Below are positions 1-7,654 of a stretch of DNA of 64,000 nt, in pieces. Numbering within the stretch: position 1 is the first letter of the stretch; each line of letters opens with the position of its first letter. A program made the position numbers and the translations under genes. The stretch is from a virus. The stretch covers positions 1 through 64,000 of IMG/VR virus record IMGVR_UViG_3300005825_000057, one strand, 5' to 3'. Below the pieces are notes generated by a model that saw only the letters and a program-made list of their open reading frames with translations, searched no databases and had not been told where the DNA came from.

Positions 1-16
1 AACTCCATTTAAAGTC

Positions 17-328
17 ATGGCCTTTATACCAGTTGCCAACGTAGTTCAAAAAGCCTATCCAATTCAAGAAGAGCCTGCTATAGCCACTCCAAATATCGGT
101 GGCGGACAAAGATCAGGCAATACTTTACATTCGCCCACAATCACAAAAAGTGATGTAGAAATTGCGGCTGAAGAAGCTGAGGCAAATGGCACTGGTACAA
201 TTACAATTAAAAGTACCAATCCAAAGAATATTGAAAAGAAAATAAAAGAAATCAGAATGTTCGCTAGTCGCCGTGGCCTAAGAGTTACAGACAATAGAAA
301 TGGCACTGTAACTCTATCCCGTCAATGA
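17..328 (+). CDS. Hypothetical protein, 103 aa
   Basis: I do not recognise this protein. It starts at an ATG and has a Pro/Ile-rich N-terminus, an acidic Ala/Glu stretch near residues 48-58, and a basic C-terminal half (residues 65-103) whose alternating pattern could form a small alpha/beta domain. It is the only plus-strand gene at the left end and is convergent with the minus-strand operon that ends at 348. No signal peptide or membrane segment is visible. Confidence 0.6.
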   Translation: MAFIPVANVVQKAYPIQEEPAIATPNIGGGQRSGNTLHSPTITKSDVEIAAEEAEANGTGTITIKSTNPKNIEKKIKEIRMFASRRGLRVTDNRNGTVTLSRQ

Positions 329-347
329 AAGACGGATTTCTTAGGTG

Positions 348-728
348 TTAGTCTTCTTCATCAACTTCTTTGGGCGGAATCACCATTTCATCCCCCATCC
401 ACAATTCAGAATTAGGGAATTGTTGTTGGAGTTCTTTAAACTCCCCAGCAATAGTAAGTGCCGGTGCCCCTTTTGGACGATGTTTATCAAGTCTTTTTAA
501 AACTGACATCAAGTCAATTTTACAATCATCCTCTAAGTTCTCGGCCCAATTAGAAGCCCAAATTGTCAATATTCTCAATTCATGCCAATTGATTGGCAAC
601 ATAACATCTTGAGAAATTGCCATAGGAATTCCCGGCGTCCCGCAATGAGGACATTTATCGGGATTCAATTCATTTAATTCTTCATCAGAATATTCTGATG
701 CACAACGCAAACAACGTACAGTTTTCAT
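348..728 (-). CDS. Hypothetical zinc-ribbon protein, 126 aa
   Basis: The N-terminus carries two Cys pairs (CLRC at 6-9 and CPHC at 26-29), a classic zinc-ribbon knuckle pair. The rest is an acidic domain rich in Trp and Leu that I cannot place. Its ATG overlaps the TGA of the PolIII-like gene upstream by four bases (ATGA), so the two are probably translationally coupled. It may be a nucleic-acid or protein adaptor; the function is unknown. Confidence 0.7.
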   Translation of the reverse strand: MKTVRCLRCASEYSDEELNELNPDKCPHCGTPGIPMAISQDVMLPINWHELRILTIWASNWAENLEDDCKIDLMSVLKRLDKHRPKGAPALTIAGEFKELQQQFPNSELWMGDEMVIPPKEVDEED

Positions 729-2128
729 GCTGCGAATACCTCTTCGGGCGGAAGTGGGTCCATATTCTTTGGAAATTCCAAAACAATGGAACGTCCACCA
801 CGAGCCTCGCTCATAAAGCGACTAAACAACAATCCCTCAAAGATGGGATCAACATCAGTAATGCCTAAACAATAGCACGTCAAAGCCCCTACAGCACTTC
901 CACGACCGGGACCAACAGCTTGGGTGCCGTCGCCACCCAAAATCTCTTTGCACCAGCGACGAGCCTCATCTGTCATCATTTTTTGAATAAGGAAATAAGT
1001 GCTAAAACCCTTACGAGTAATTAAGCCCAACTCTTCTTTCAAACGATTTACATACTCACGATTTTGAGGAAGATTTCTAGCTTTAAACCCACGCATCACC
1101 TGTTCTTTTAATTTCTCATCAGCATCTGGAAATACTGGCAATTTCAAAGAACGATCAAGCTGTACGCCTTTTGCTCGCTCACAAATCCTAACGGTATTAC
1201 GTTTGGCTTCACAAAACAAATCATAAGGAATAATGTCCTTATAATCTTTGGCCCACTTTTCATTTAATTCTTCTTCTGACTTCATCCACAAGTTTGCATC
1301 TTGTAATTCAAAGAAATCACTGATGCCTTCTTCTTTCATTTTTCTTTCAATATCTTTAACTGTATTTTTGGTTTGCACCATCAACATAAGTCTTTGATAT
1401 TGGCTGTCTTCTTGTTTGCAATAATGACAATCATTTGTAAGAATCAATGGAAGTTTGTATTTGTCGTGAGCTTTGACAATAAAAGCGTCGTATGGTTTTT
1501 GTTTGTTGAAATCCAAGACCATCAATTCCAAGAAGTAATGGTCTTTACCAAACATTTCAACATAGCGTTCAATCATGGCGAAGCCCGCTTCTTCGCCGCC
1601 TTTATCAAATGCTTTTCCGACTTCACTATTGTAGCAACAAGAAGTAAAGAATAAGCCTTCTTTGTATTTGAGAAGTTGTTCGTAGTTGACTCTCGGTTTG
1701 CGATAAAACCCTTTTGTCCAACCCCATGAAGTGAGACGAACCAAATTCTTATATCCGGTTTCGTTATAAGCAATTGCCAGCAAATGTGCGCCTGATTGCT
1801 TGGCTTCAATTTGATCTATCTCGCCAAGTTCAGAGATATATTTTTGCATATCTTTGAGAGACGAGATTTCAGGCTGCAATCGGTTCACATAAAGTTCGCA
1901 AGCAAATATAGGAGAGAGAGCGTCTTTGCCATGTTTGTCACAGATTTTTTCACAGGCTTTAATCTGTCGAGGAACTGCCCCCAACATACCGTGGTCACTA
2001 ATGGTAAGAAATTTCTGATTGATCTGTGTGGCTCGTACAGCATATTCTTCGACCATGCCGTACCCGTCAAGTACGCTAAAATCTGTATGAAGGTGAAGAT
2101 GTTCAAATCCAGTAATTTCAAGCGGCAT
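725..2128 (-). CDS. dnaE: DNA polymerase III alpha N-terminal fragment (PHP domain)
   Basis: This matches the N-terminal part of bacterial replicative polymerase PolC/DnaE. Visible motifs in order: HLHLHTDFSVLDG (residues 10-22, PHP motif 1), ISDHG (about 43-47), CELY (about 76-79), TNDCHY (about 234-239), GFSTYFLI (about 374-381) and the glycine-rich palm entry GPGRGSAVGAL followed by LGITDVDPI. The protein then ends after LLFSRF plus about 25 residues. In full-length DnaE (about 1,160 aa) the next segment carries the catalytic PDFDxDF aspartates; here it reads VLEFPKN, so the active site and the thumb, fingers and C-terminal domains are missing. No intein motif is seen. It could be half of a split polymerase, a stand-alone PHP phosphoesterase, or a decaying gene. 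Confidence 0.85.
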   Translation of the reverse strand: MPLEITGFEHLHLHTDFSVLDGYGMVEEYAVRATQINQKFLTISDHGMLGAVPRQIKACEKICDKHGKDALSPIFACELYVNRLQPEISSLKDMQKYISELGEIDQIEAKQSGAHLLAIAYNETGYKNLVRLTSWGWTKGFYRKPRVNYEQLLKYKEGLFFTSCCYNSEVGKAFDKGGEEAGFAMIERYVEMFGKDHYFLELMVLDFNKQKPYDAFIVKAHDKYKLPLILTNDCHYCKQEDSQYQRLMLMVQTKNTVKDIERKMKEEGISDFFELQDANLWMKSEEELNEKWAKDYKDIIPYDLFCEAKRNTVRICERAKGVQLDRSLKLPVFPDADEKLKEQVMRGFKARNLPQNREYVNRLKEELGLITRKGFSTYFLIQKMMTDEARRWCKEILGGDGTQAVGPGRGSAVGALTCYCLGITDVDPIFEGLLFSRFMSEARGGRSIVLEFPKNMDPLPPEEVFAA

Positions 2129-2186
2129 GTATGGCTCCTTTTTGACCCATCATATAAAATTTACAATCTTGGTCAAGGCGCAATTC

Positions 2187-2468
2187 TTAACCGTCTACGC
2201 CATCATACATTGAACGATCTCCATTATGCCATCGCATGGATGAAATCACGCTACTCAAGATGTTTTGAACTTTTTTTAATTCAGAATAATTACGAATAAG
2301 GTCTTCATGGATTTCATCGCAAGGATTGTTCCTAGACTTATCAATTTGACTTCTAATCAAATTCAATGCGGATTCAATCTTTGCAACTTCGCCAATCACA
2401 ATAAATTGAAGTTCATTTTTATAATCATCAGGCATGTAGCAGGCAACCAATTCGTTATTCTCCTGCAT
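2187..2468 (-). CDS. Hypothetical protein, 93 aa
   Basis: Unrecognised. The ATG is preceded by GGAG seven bases upstream and overlaps the end of the preceding gene by 14 bases, so it belongs to the minus-strand operon leading to the PolIII fragment. The sequence is mostly helical and charged with no Cys clusters, signal peptide or membrane segment. Confidence 0.6.
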   Translation of the reverse strand: MQENNELVACYMPDDYKNELQFIVIGEVAKIESALNLIRSQIDKSRNNPCDEIHEDLIRNYSELKKVQNILSSVISSMRWHNGDRSMYDGVDG

Positions 2469-2691
2469 CAGTCTTCTCCACTACCACCTTCGTGGCCTCT
2501 TCCTCATGGGATGCCTTCCATTGCTCAAATTCATCGCTCAAAACACTTGCTTCTTTATCTAAAGACTTAATCTGAGATGAAATCCTATCGTAGTATTCTT
2601 TCAATTCAGACTTCAAAGCCTTCTTTTTTGCGTGGATTTCTGCAACCTTTTGTGAAAACGCAACAAATTCATCACTTAGTAGCCAATTCAT
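2455..2691 (-). CDS. Hypothetical coiled-coil protein, 78 aa
   Basis: After a short hydrophobic start, nearly the whole protein is Lys/Glu/Ala-rich with heptad-like spacing (about residues 10-65), suggesting a single long helix or coiled coil. It overlaps both neighbours by 14-20 bases. Function unknown; an adaptor or scaffold is possible. Confidence 0.6.
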   Translation of the reverse strand: MNWLLSDEFVAFSQKVAEIHAKKKALKSELKEYYDRISSQIKSLDKEASVLSDEFEQWKASHEEEATKVVVEKTDAGE

Positions 2692-3304
2692 TTTTTTGTT
2701 CCCTTATAAACTTATGATATTTAATCTCTTTATTCTCCTTCAACAAAGCAGGAGGAATAAAGCCTAACAACTTAGGACGGCCAGATTTTCTATCATAATG
2801 CAACCAAACTTCGCAATTTGAGTGCTTTTCTGAAGACAGAACCTTGACTGGCACTCCCTTATTATAGGGCGATTTCTTGATATTTATATCGCCAATAGTA
2901 TCTAATATTTCTTGAATCAAATCTAAAGAAATTTTGTGGATAACCTTGCCACTAGCAACCCTAATCAACTCTTCATCTTTAGACAGCGTAATGTATTGGA
3001 AATATTCATACAGCACATCACGTCCAACCTTGGTGTCTTCATGTTCAAAGCCATAAAAAGGATCACGCAGAGCTACCAATATATCATTCTTGCTTACTCT
3101 GACTTTGATTGCACTTCTTAATCGCTTATCTGCTTTTCCTTTTTGCCAACAATCCGTCTTTTCGTTGGTATCTTCATATTGAGAACTAGGAAGTAAATCA
3201 TATCCTAGATGCCCATAATGCGTATTCAGACATTCTCGTATTTGATCTTCTTTTTCAAGCCCATAAGCAACTCTAGCTGAGGCGTGCATTGCATCTAGTA
3301 ACAT
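2672..3304 (-). CDS. Hypothetical protein, 210 aa
   Basis: Unrecognised soluble protein with mixed alpha/beta composition and a basic C-terminus. The start codon has GGAAAT upstream and follows the ClpP-like gene by only two bases, so the two are probably co-transcribed. There are no clear catalytic motifs; it might be a partner of the peptidase, but only position suggests that. Confidence 0.65.
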   Translation of the reverse strand: MLLDAMHASARVAYGLEKEDQIRECLNTHYGHLGYDLLPSSQYEDTNEKTDCWQKGKADKRLRSAIKVRVSKNDILVALRDPFYGFEHEDTKVGRDVLYEYFQYITLSKDEELIRVASGKVIHKISLDLIQEILDTIGDINIKKSPYNKGVPVKVLSSEKHSNCEVWLHYDRKSGRPKLLGFIPPALLKENKEIKYHKFIREQKNELATK

Positions 3305-3306
3305 AT

Positions 3307-3996
3307 TTATTTCCTTATCTTATCGGCAGTTTCAAATCCTCGACTGCCAATGATTCCATCAGCTAGTCCAAAAAATACAGCCTCTTCAGCACTCAAATTC
3401 CAGTCGCCCAATTTACTCATTCTTTTGTCGATATACGACATAATTTGGACTTCATTCATTTTCTTTGCTTTGAAATACTTTCCGTTAACACAACGGGAGG
3501 CCAAAATCTGTAACATCCTTTTGTTTATTTTCAAATTCCATTTGGCATTTGATTGAACCGTAGATGTATTCCCTTCTAAAGTCACAAACCCCCTGTGAAC
3601 CATTACTTCACAATTGGGAGTCATAACTCTAGTCTTTGCGGCTTGTAAAACAATAACACCCATCGAAGCAACTTCGCCGTAGGCTAGGATGTTGATGGGT
3701 GATTTTGAAAGTTTAATGGCATCATAAATTGCCATCCCACATATCCAATCGCCTCCCGGCGTTTGAAAATGAATCAGGATGCCCTTCTGTTCGACTTTGT
3801 TGAGTATATGAAGATTCTTGATGAATTGAGTCGCCATGCGATATTCAATTCCAGCTTCCTCTTCATCGCTCCCAACTCCAAAATGACTGTGTAAATAAAT
3901 TTCTCTATCGACAATATTCAAATCATAATTATGGACTTGATTCATATAGTCGATCAAGTCCACTTCTGGTTCAGGCTGCTTTTTCTTCGTCGGCAT
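3307..3996 (-). CDS. clpP: ClpP-like serine peptidase
   Basis: A member of the ClpP/crotonase-fold protease family, 229 aa (bacterial ClpP is about 200). All three triad positions are recognisable: Ser in the VASMGV stretch (about residue 110), His in MVHRGF (about 134), and Asp in GDWNLSAEEA (about 198), followed by the family signature AEEAVFFGLADGI. The peptidase is therefore probably active. The N-terminus has a charged extension of about 20 residues before the domain. It overlaps the gene upstream by 26 bases and lies just downstream of SpoVR/YeaH/PrkA. No ClpX/ClpA unfoldase is seen in the window, so the partner may be host ClpX, a phage AAA+ protein, or none. A prohead-protease role is another possibility. 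Confidence 0.88.
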   Translation of the reverse strand: MPTKKKQPEPEVDLIDYMNQVHNYDLNIVDREIYLHSHFGVGSDEEEAGIEYRMATQFIKNLHILNKVEQKGILIHFQTPGGDWICGMAIYDAIKLSKSPINILAYGEVASMGVIVLQAAKTRVMTPNCEVMVHRGFVTLEGNTSTVQSNAKWNLKINKRMLQILASRCVNGKYFKAKKMNEVQIMSYIDKRMSKLGDWNLSAEEAVFFGLADGIIGSRGFETADKIRK

Positions 3997-4327
3997 TAAA
4001 TATATTCACTCTGGTGATTAGGTCATCAAATGCATGTTGTTGACTTTTTTGTTGCACAAAATCAAGTAAAGCCAAGCATTCTCTTAATTCCGATAAAGCG
4101 AAAACATCAACATTATATGAAATAATTACTGAATCGTTTTCGCAAATTTTGGCTAATGCCCGAAGCCTATCTGCAAGATTGTCAAACGAAGGAAAGTCAA
4201 CTTTGTAATTAAGATTCAAAGTATCTCCATCAGAAATAGTAGGAGATTTGCCATTCAAGATGACATCAAGTTCTTCTTGAAGCAATTTAGTTTCTTCGCC
4301 GGGTATTTGTAAATTTATCAACGACAT
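3971..4327 (-). CDS. Hypothetical protein, 118 aa
   Basis: Unrecognised acidic protein sitting between the SpoVR gene (three-base gap) and the ClpP-like gene (26-base overlap), so it is almost certainly part of that transcription unit. No motifs, Cys clusters or membrane segments are visible. Confidence 0.65.
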   Translation of the reverse strand: MSLINLQIPGEETKLLQEELDVILNGKSPTISDGDTLNLNYKVDFPSFDNLADRLRALAKICENDSVIISYNVDVFALSELRECLALLDFVQQKSQQHAFDDLITRVNIFNADEEKAA

Positions 4328-4330
4328 AAA

Positions 4331-5929
4331 TTACCACATATTTTCCATGTGTTGTTTTCTTGTAACACGTCTCACCTTAGATGAATCGTTGCTGAAACAT
4401 TCATAAATGATTTCAGTGCCATCTTCATCTTGAGTGGCCAAAAATACGTCGTTGCCCCAAATAAATCTAAGACCAGTAAGTACATCCTTTACATACGGAT
4501 CATAAAGCTCACGGCCATCTACGCTATGCTGCAAGAGGAAATAACCTTTGCCACGATAATTGGGTTCAACCAACTTAATGTCGGGCAAACCACCATTTAC
4601 ATGGCGTCTCATCAACAAGCCTTTAATTGTCTTGTAATCATGAGATTCAATTCTGGTTTCGCCATTTCCAAATTTCTTCCATTCAAAATATTCCTGTTCT
4701 CGACAGAAATCTTCTGTGAAATATTCATGGATTAACGTCAGGTCGTCATAATATTTTCTTACTTCAAATATCTTTTCTTTTCCTAAACCAGCTTTGGTAT
4801 CCCAATTTTCACGCTTCCGATAATCTCGACATTCTTCCCATTCTGTGCCAAATCGACCTTTATCCCAACGATCACGAATATCCATTAACAGATAAAAGCC
4901 CAGCTTATATGGGTTTGTCGAATACTTCCCGCCCAACACGCCCATTTTATGAGCAGCATATTCAATAATACCACAATCATGGGTTTTCTGGCCAAGTCCA
5001 ACATAACCCTGTTCTGCCATAATTACATGGTCGGTCAACGAGGCCCATCCTTCGTTCAACACCTTAGTTTGGCGTTGTGGGAAGAAATATAAAGACTCAT
5101 CATAAATCATGGAAAGAATATCTTGTTGCCACGGTTTCAGCGGAGCATTATCACGCAAAAACCCAAGAATATCTTTAGTCGGCTCAGCAAACAAATTCAA
5201 TTCATCAGCAAGTTCACGATTTTTAGCTCGTTCGTTTTCAGTCTTCTTGAAATCTCCGGTATTGATATAAGGTTCCATATAAAGACGTTCATTGGAAACC
5301 TTCAACCGACGAGGATGACGATACGTTCTAGCATCTGAAATAATTGGATTTTTAATTACTTTGTGATGCCATGCTTTTGCACCATCAATCAAAGTATCAA
5401 TTCTAAGCAAATAATCCATGAATTCTGTGACACGTTCTTTACCCCAACGATTCATATATTTACGAATACGGGAACCGTGGTTCGCCATATTGTTCAACAT
5501 ATTCGTGTCTGTTGCAGAAAAATGAATATTATTCTTGAAGAAGTCATTGTGGCCGGTTGCATGAGCAATAACGGTCAAATGGTCAAGAAGTGTATTGGAA
5601 CTTAGAAGCCACTGATAACATGGATTGGTATTGATAACCATCTCATATATTTTGTGCATTCCATATTCATAACCACGTTGGAGTTCTTCGTATTCCATAC
5701 CGAAGGACCAATGTGGGTATCTAACAGGAAAGCCACCATAAGCGGCTATTTCTGAAATTTCGTCATATGTTAGTAATTGAACAACTGTAGGATAAAAGTC
5801 GAGTCCCCATTCTTTGCAAGCATGGAGAATGGTTTGTGCCAAATCCCTAAGCTCTTTAGGCAACTGTACTCCGGGGATAGTGTTATCCCCTAGTAAAATT
5901 GAAGACCCATGAAAAAATTTACTCGCCAT
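4331..5929 (-). CDS. spoVR: SpoVR family protein
   Basis: At 532 aa it matches the SpoVR/YcgB family (about 500 aa) along its length, including the conserved block NPYKLGFYLLMDIRDRWDKG (about residues 331-350) and the N-terminal region with WSFGMEYEELQRGYEYG (about 73-89). The biochemical role of the family is unknown; in bacteria it is co-conserved with YeaH/YhbH and PrkA, and it is linked to spore cortex formation in Bacillus and to stationary phase or stress in enterobacteria. A GGAG Shine-Dalgarno lies seven bases before the ATG, and the YeaH gene ends two bases upstream. It is the third core member of the locus. Confidence 0.93.
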   Translation of the reverse strand: MASKFFHGSSILLGDNTIPGVQLPKELRDLAQTILHACKEWGLDFYPTVVQLLTYDEISEIAAYGGFPVRYPHWSFGMEYEELQRGYEYGMHKIYEMVINTNPCYQWLLSSNTLLDHLTVIAHATGHNDFFKNNIHFSATDTNMLNNMANHGSRIRKYMNRWGKERVTEFMDYLLRIDTLIDGAKAWHHKVIKNPIISDARTYRHPRRLKVSNERLYMEPYINTGDFKKTENERAKNRELADELNLFAEPTKDILGFLRDNAPLKPWQQDILSMIYDESLYFFPQRQTKVLNEGWASLTDHVIMAEQGYVGLGQKTHDCGIIEYAAHKMGVLGGKYSTNPYKLGFYLLMDIRDRWDKGRFGTEWEECRDYRKRENWDTKAGLGKEKIFEVRKYYDDLTLIHEYFTEDFCREQEYFEWKKFGNGETRIESHDYKTIKGLLMRRHVNGGLPDIKLVEPNYRGKGYFLLQHSVDGRELYDPYVKDVLTGLRFIWGNDVFLATQDEDGTEIIYECFSNDSSKVRRVTRKQHMENMW

Positions 5930-5931
5930 CT

Positions 5932-7122
5932 TTAAGCTCCACTAGGATCGGCTTTTTTATCGGCACCCATAAGTTTAGCAATTGCATCCAAAATTTGTCT
6001 GTCTCGGTCTTCTTCTGATAAAGCTCCTGAATCAGAAGAAATTTGTGTAGTGCGAATATTCTCGCCATTTATTTCGCCATTCTCAATGGCGGAATCAACA
6101 ACGTGTTTAACGCTTCCATTATACTGGTACGGCATAATCTGGGTAATGCCAACTAAATTTACAGTGTGTGGTTTAAACTCTTCTTTGAGAGTTTCCAAAA
6201 ACAAAGGATTATCGTCGTCCCAATTATCTCCATCAGTAAAATAAAAGACATAGATATTCCACTTTTGTGGAGTATAACGATTTTCAAATTGTTTTGCAAT
6301 AAACTTTAACGCTGAAGAACAGGTCGTTCCACCACCAAATCGGTATTTATAAAACTTTTCTTCATCGACTTCCATAGCCATTGAATCGTGCCATACAAAA
6401 AGTCGATCTACACGCTTATAAAATCTGCGAATCCAAACATCAATCCACCAAGCCATATCTGACACGACATCGCATTTAAACGCATCCATAGAGCCAGAAC
6501 CGTCTCTAGCGTAAATAATCAGGGCATTTGTCGATGGAAATTTAATCTCGTTATATTGACGATAACGCTTGTCTTTTTGAATTGGCTTAATTGTCCGCAT
6601 CGGAGTTGGGCAACCCGGTACAATTTCCAATTGGTCAATTGTCCCCTCGGCAGCTTGACGCTTGAGAGCCTGCAAGAACGTGCGTCGATTATGACGCAAA
6701 GACTCTGGCCCCACCAAAGAAATATTGTTGTATTTGATTTTTACTTCATCAAATGTATCGCTGGGTTTTGGCTTGAGATTTGGAAGTTCTAATTCATCAG
6801 CCAAAAACTTTAATACTACTTCCAAATCCAAATTGATGGTAATACCTTCGGATTCACCCTGACCAGCACGATCTCCCTTGCCCTTGTCGTCACGACCAAT
6901 TACATCGCCGTCTTTGCCGGGGCCACGACCAATACCTTTGTCATTATTCCCGAATGTAATGTGTGGAATATCAATTTTAGGGATTGATATTTGAATTTTG
7001 CCACGTTTGCCACGATTTCTAACAATCTTGCCGCTCTTGATAAACTTTTTCAAAGCCTTACGAAGACGACCAGACACAACATCAATGAAATCTTTGTGAT
7101 CTTCTTCTATGCGTCTTGGCAT
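5932..7122 (-). CDS. yeaH: YeaH/YhbH family protein (DUF444, vWA-like)
   Basis: At 396 aa it matches the DUF444 family (about 380-430 aa). The N-terminal 100 residues are basic and Gly-rich, as in the family. A von Willebrand A-like domain follows, with a MIDAS-type motif DGSGSM (about residues 207-212) and a downstream GGGTTCSSAL block (about 264-273). Bacterial YeaH is part of the YeaG(PrkA)-YeaH-YcgB signalling set. Its start overlaps the preceding small gene by 16 bases with a good AAGGAAGG site, so it is tightly coupled within the operon. Confidence 0.93.
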   Translation of the reverse strand: MPRRIEEDHKDFIDVVSGRLRKALKKFIKSGKIVRNRGKRGKIQISIPKIDIPHITFGNNDKGIGRGPGKDGDVIGRDDKGKGDRAGQGESEGITINLDLEVVLKFLADELELPNLKPKPSDTFDEVKIKYNNISLVGPESLRHNRRTFLQALKRQAAEGTIDQLEIVPGCPTPMRTIKPIQKDKRYRQYNEIKFPSTNALIIYARDGSGSMDAFKCDVVSDMAWWIDVWIRRFYKRVDRLFVWHDSMAMEVDEEKFYKYRFGGGTTCSSALKFIAKQFENRYTPQKWNIYVFYFTDGDNWDDDNPLFLETLKEEFKPHTVNLVGITQIMPYQYNGSVKHVVDSAIENGEINGENIRTTQISSDSGALSEEDRDRQILDAIAKLMGADKKADPSGA

Positions 7123-7358
7123 AAAGCACCTTCCTTTATGTTTTTAAGTTCTGTCTTTAACTTCATGTAATGTAAAAGACAACTTCCAATTGCTTCTTCT
7201 AAATTAAAATATCGTGCTGGGCCAACACTAACCACTGAAGATTCAATACCGGCTGGAAGTTCGACTTTGAAGTTTTCTCCGTCATATTTAATGTTAACAT
7301 AAATCGGCTCTTGGAGAAGAGAAAAACTTTCTTGAATTAAATGTTGAACTTGTGACAT
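7107..7358 (-). CDS. Hypothetical protein inside the prkA-yeaH set, 83 aa
   Basis: Unrecognised small protein, mostly beta-like in the middle (residues 18-45) with a helical C-terminus ending in Cys-Gln-Asp-Ala. The ATG shares bases with the stop of the gene upstream (TAATG) and its end overlaps the YeaH start, so it is embedded in the SpoVR/YeaH/PrkA operon. I know no counterpart in bacterial versions of this operon. Confidence 0.65.
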   Translation of the reverse strand: MSQVQHLIQESFSLLQEPIYVNIKYDGENFKVELPAGIESSVVSVGPARYFNLEEAIGSCLLHYMKLKTELKNIKEGALCQDA

Positions 7359-7579
7359 TATGGATCAATAACCTCAAATACAAAACTCAAATCTCCATCG
7401 TCACTTTCAAAAGTTTTAAGTTTCATATCAAAAAGAAGTTGAGTTTGTTCGTCGGTCAATAAAGCAAATAAATCGCCAAGAGTACCATCATCACTCCATA
7501 CGTCCATTGCCAAAGAATCTATTTCTTTGTGTAAGTCTTTTTTCATTTTAAGATTTAACCAAAAATTACCCGCTAACAT
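7358..7579 (-). CDS. Hypothetical protein downstream of PrkA, 73 aa
   Basis: Small acidic protein with no recognised family. It starts with an AGGGG site upstream and lies just beyond the terminator-like hairpin that follows PrkA (7591-7636), so it may be read from its own promoter or by read-through. It overlaps the next gene by one base (TAATG). Confidence 0.6.
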   Translation of the reverse strand: MLAGNFWLNLKMKKDLHKEIDSLAMDVWSDDGTLGDLFALLTDEQTQLLFDMKLKTFESDDGDLSFVFEVIDP

Positions 7580-7590
7580 TATGCACCCCT

Positions 7591-7636
7591 AAAAAACTGC
7601 CCTACCAGTCAAGCAATCCCCAACTGATAGGGCAGT
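7591..7636 (-). terminator. Intrinsic terminator after prkA
   Basis: On the minus strand the arms ACTGCCCTA and TAGGGCAGT (9 bp) plus an inner CAGT/ACTG pair form a hairpin immediately followed by six T. It lies between PrkA and the two small genes, so it would uncouple kinase expression from YeaH and SpoVR, or act as an attenuator. Confidence 0.85.
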
Positions 7637-7654
7637 GGCGGCTTACATTTTTAA

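Noticed and set aside
725-2128. Intein-split DnaE
   Set aside because: The gene ends without intein splice motifs and no second extein is adjacent.
3307-3996. Capsid prohead protease
   Set aside because: The ClpP fold and catalytic triad fit ClpP better than the T4 gp21 type; a head role remains possible but has no supporting neighbours.
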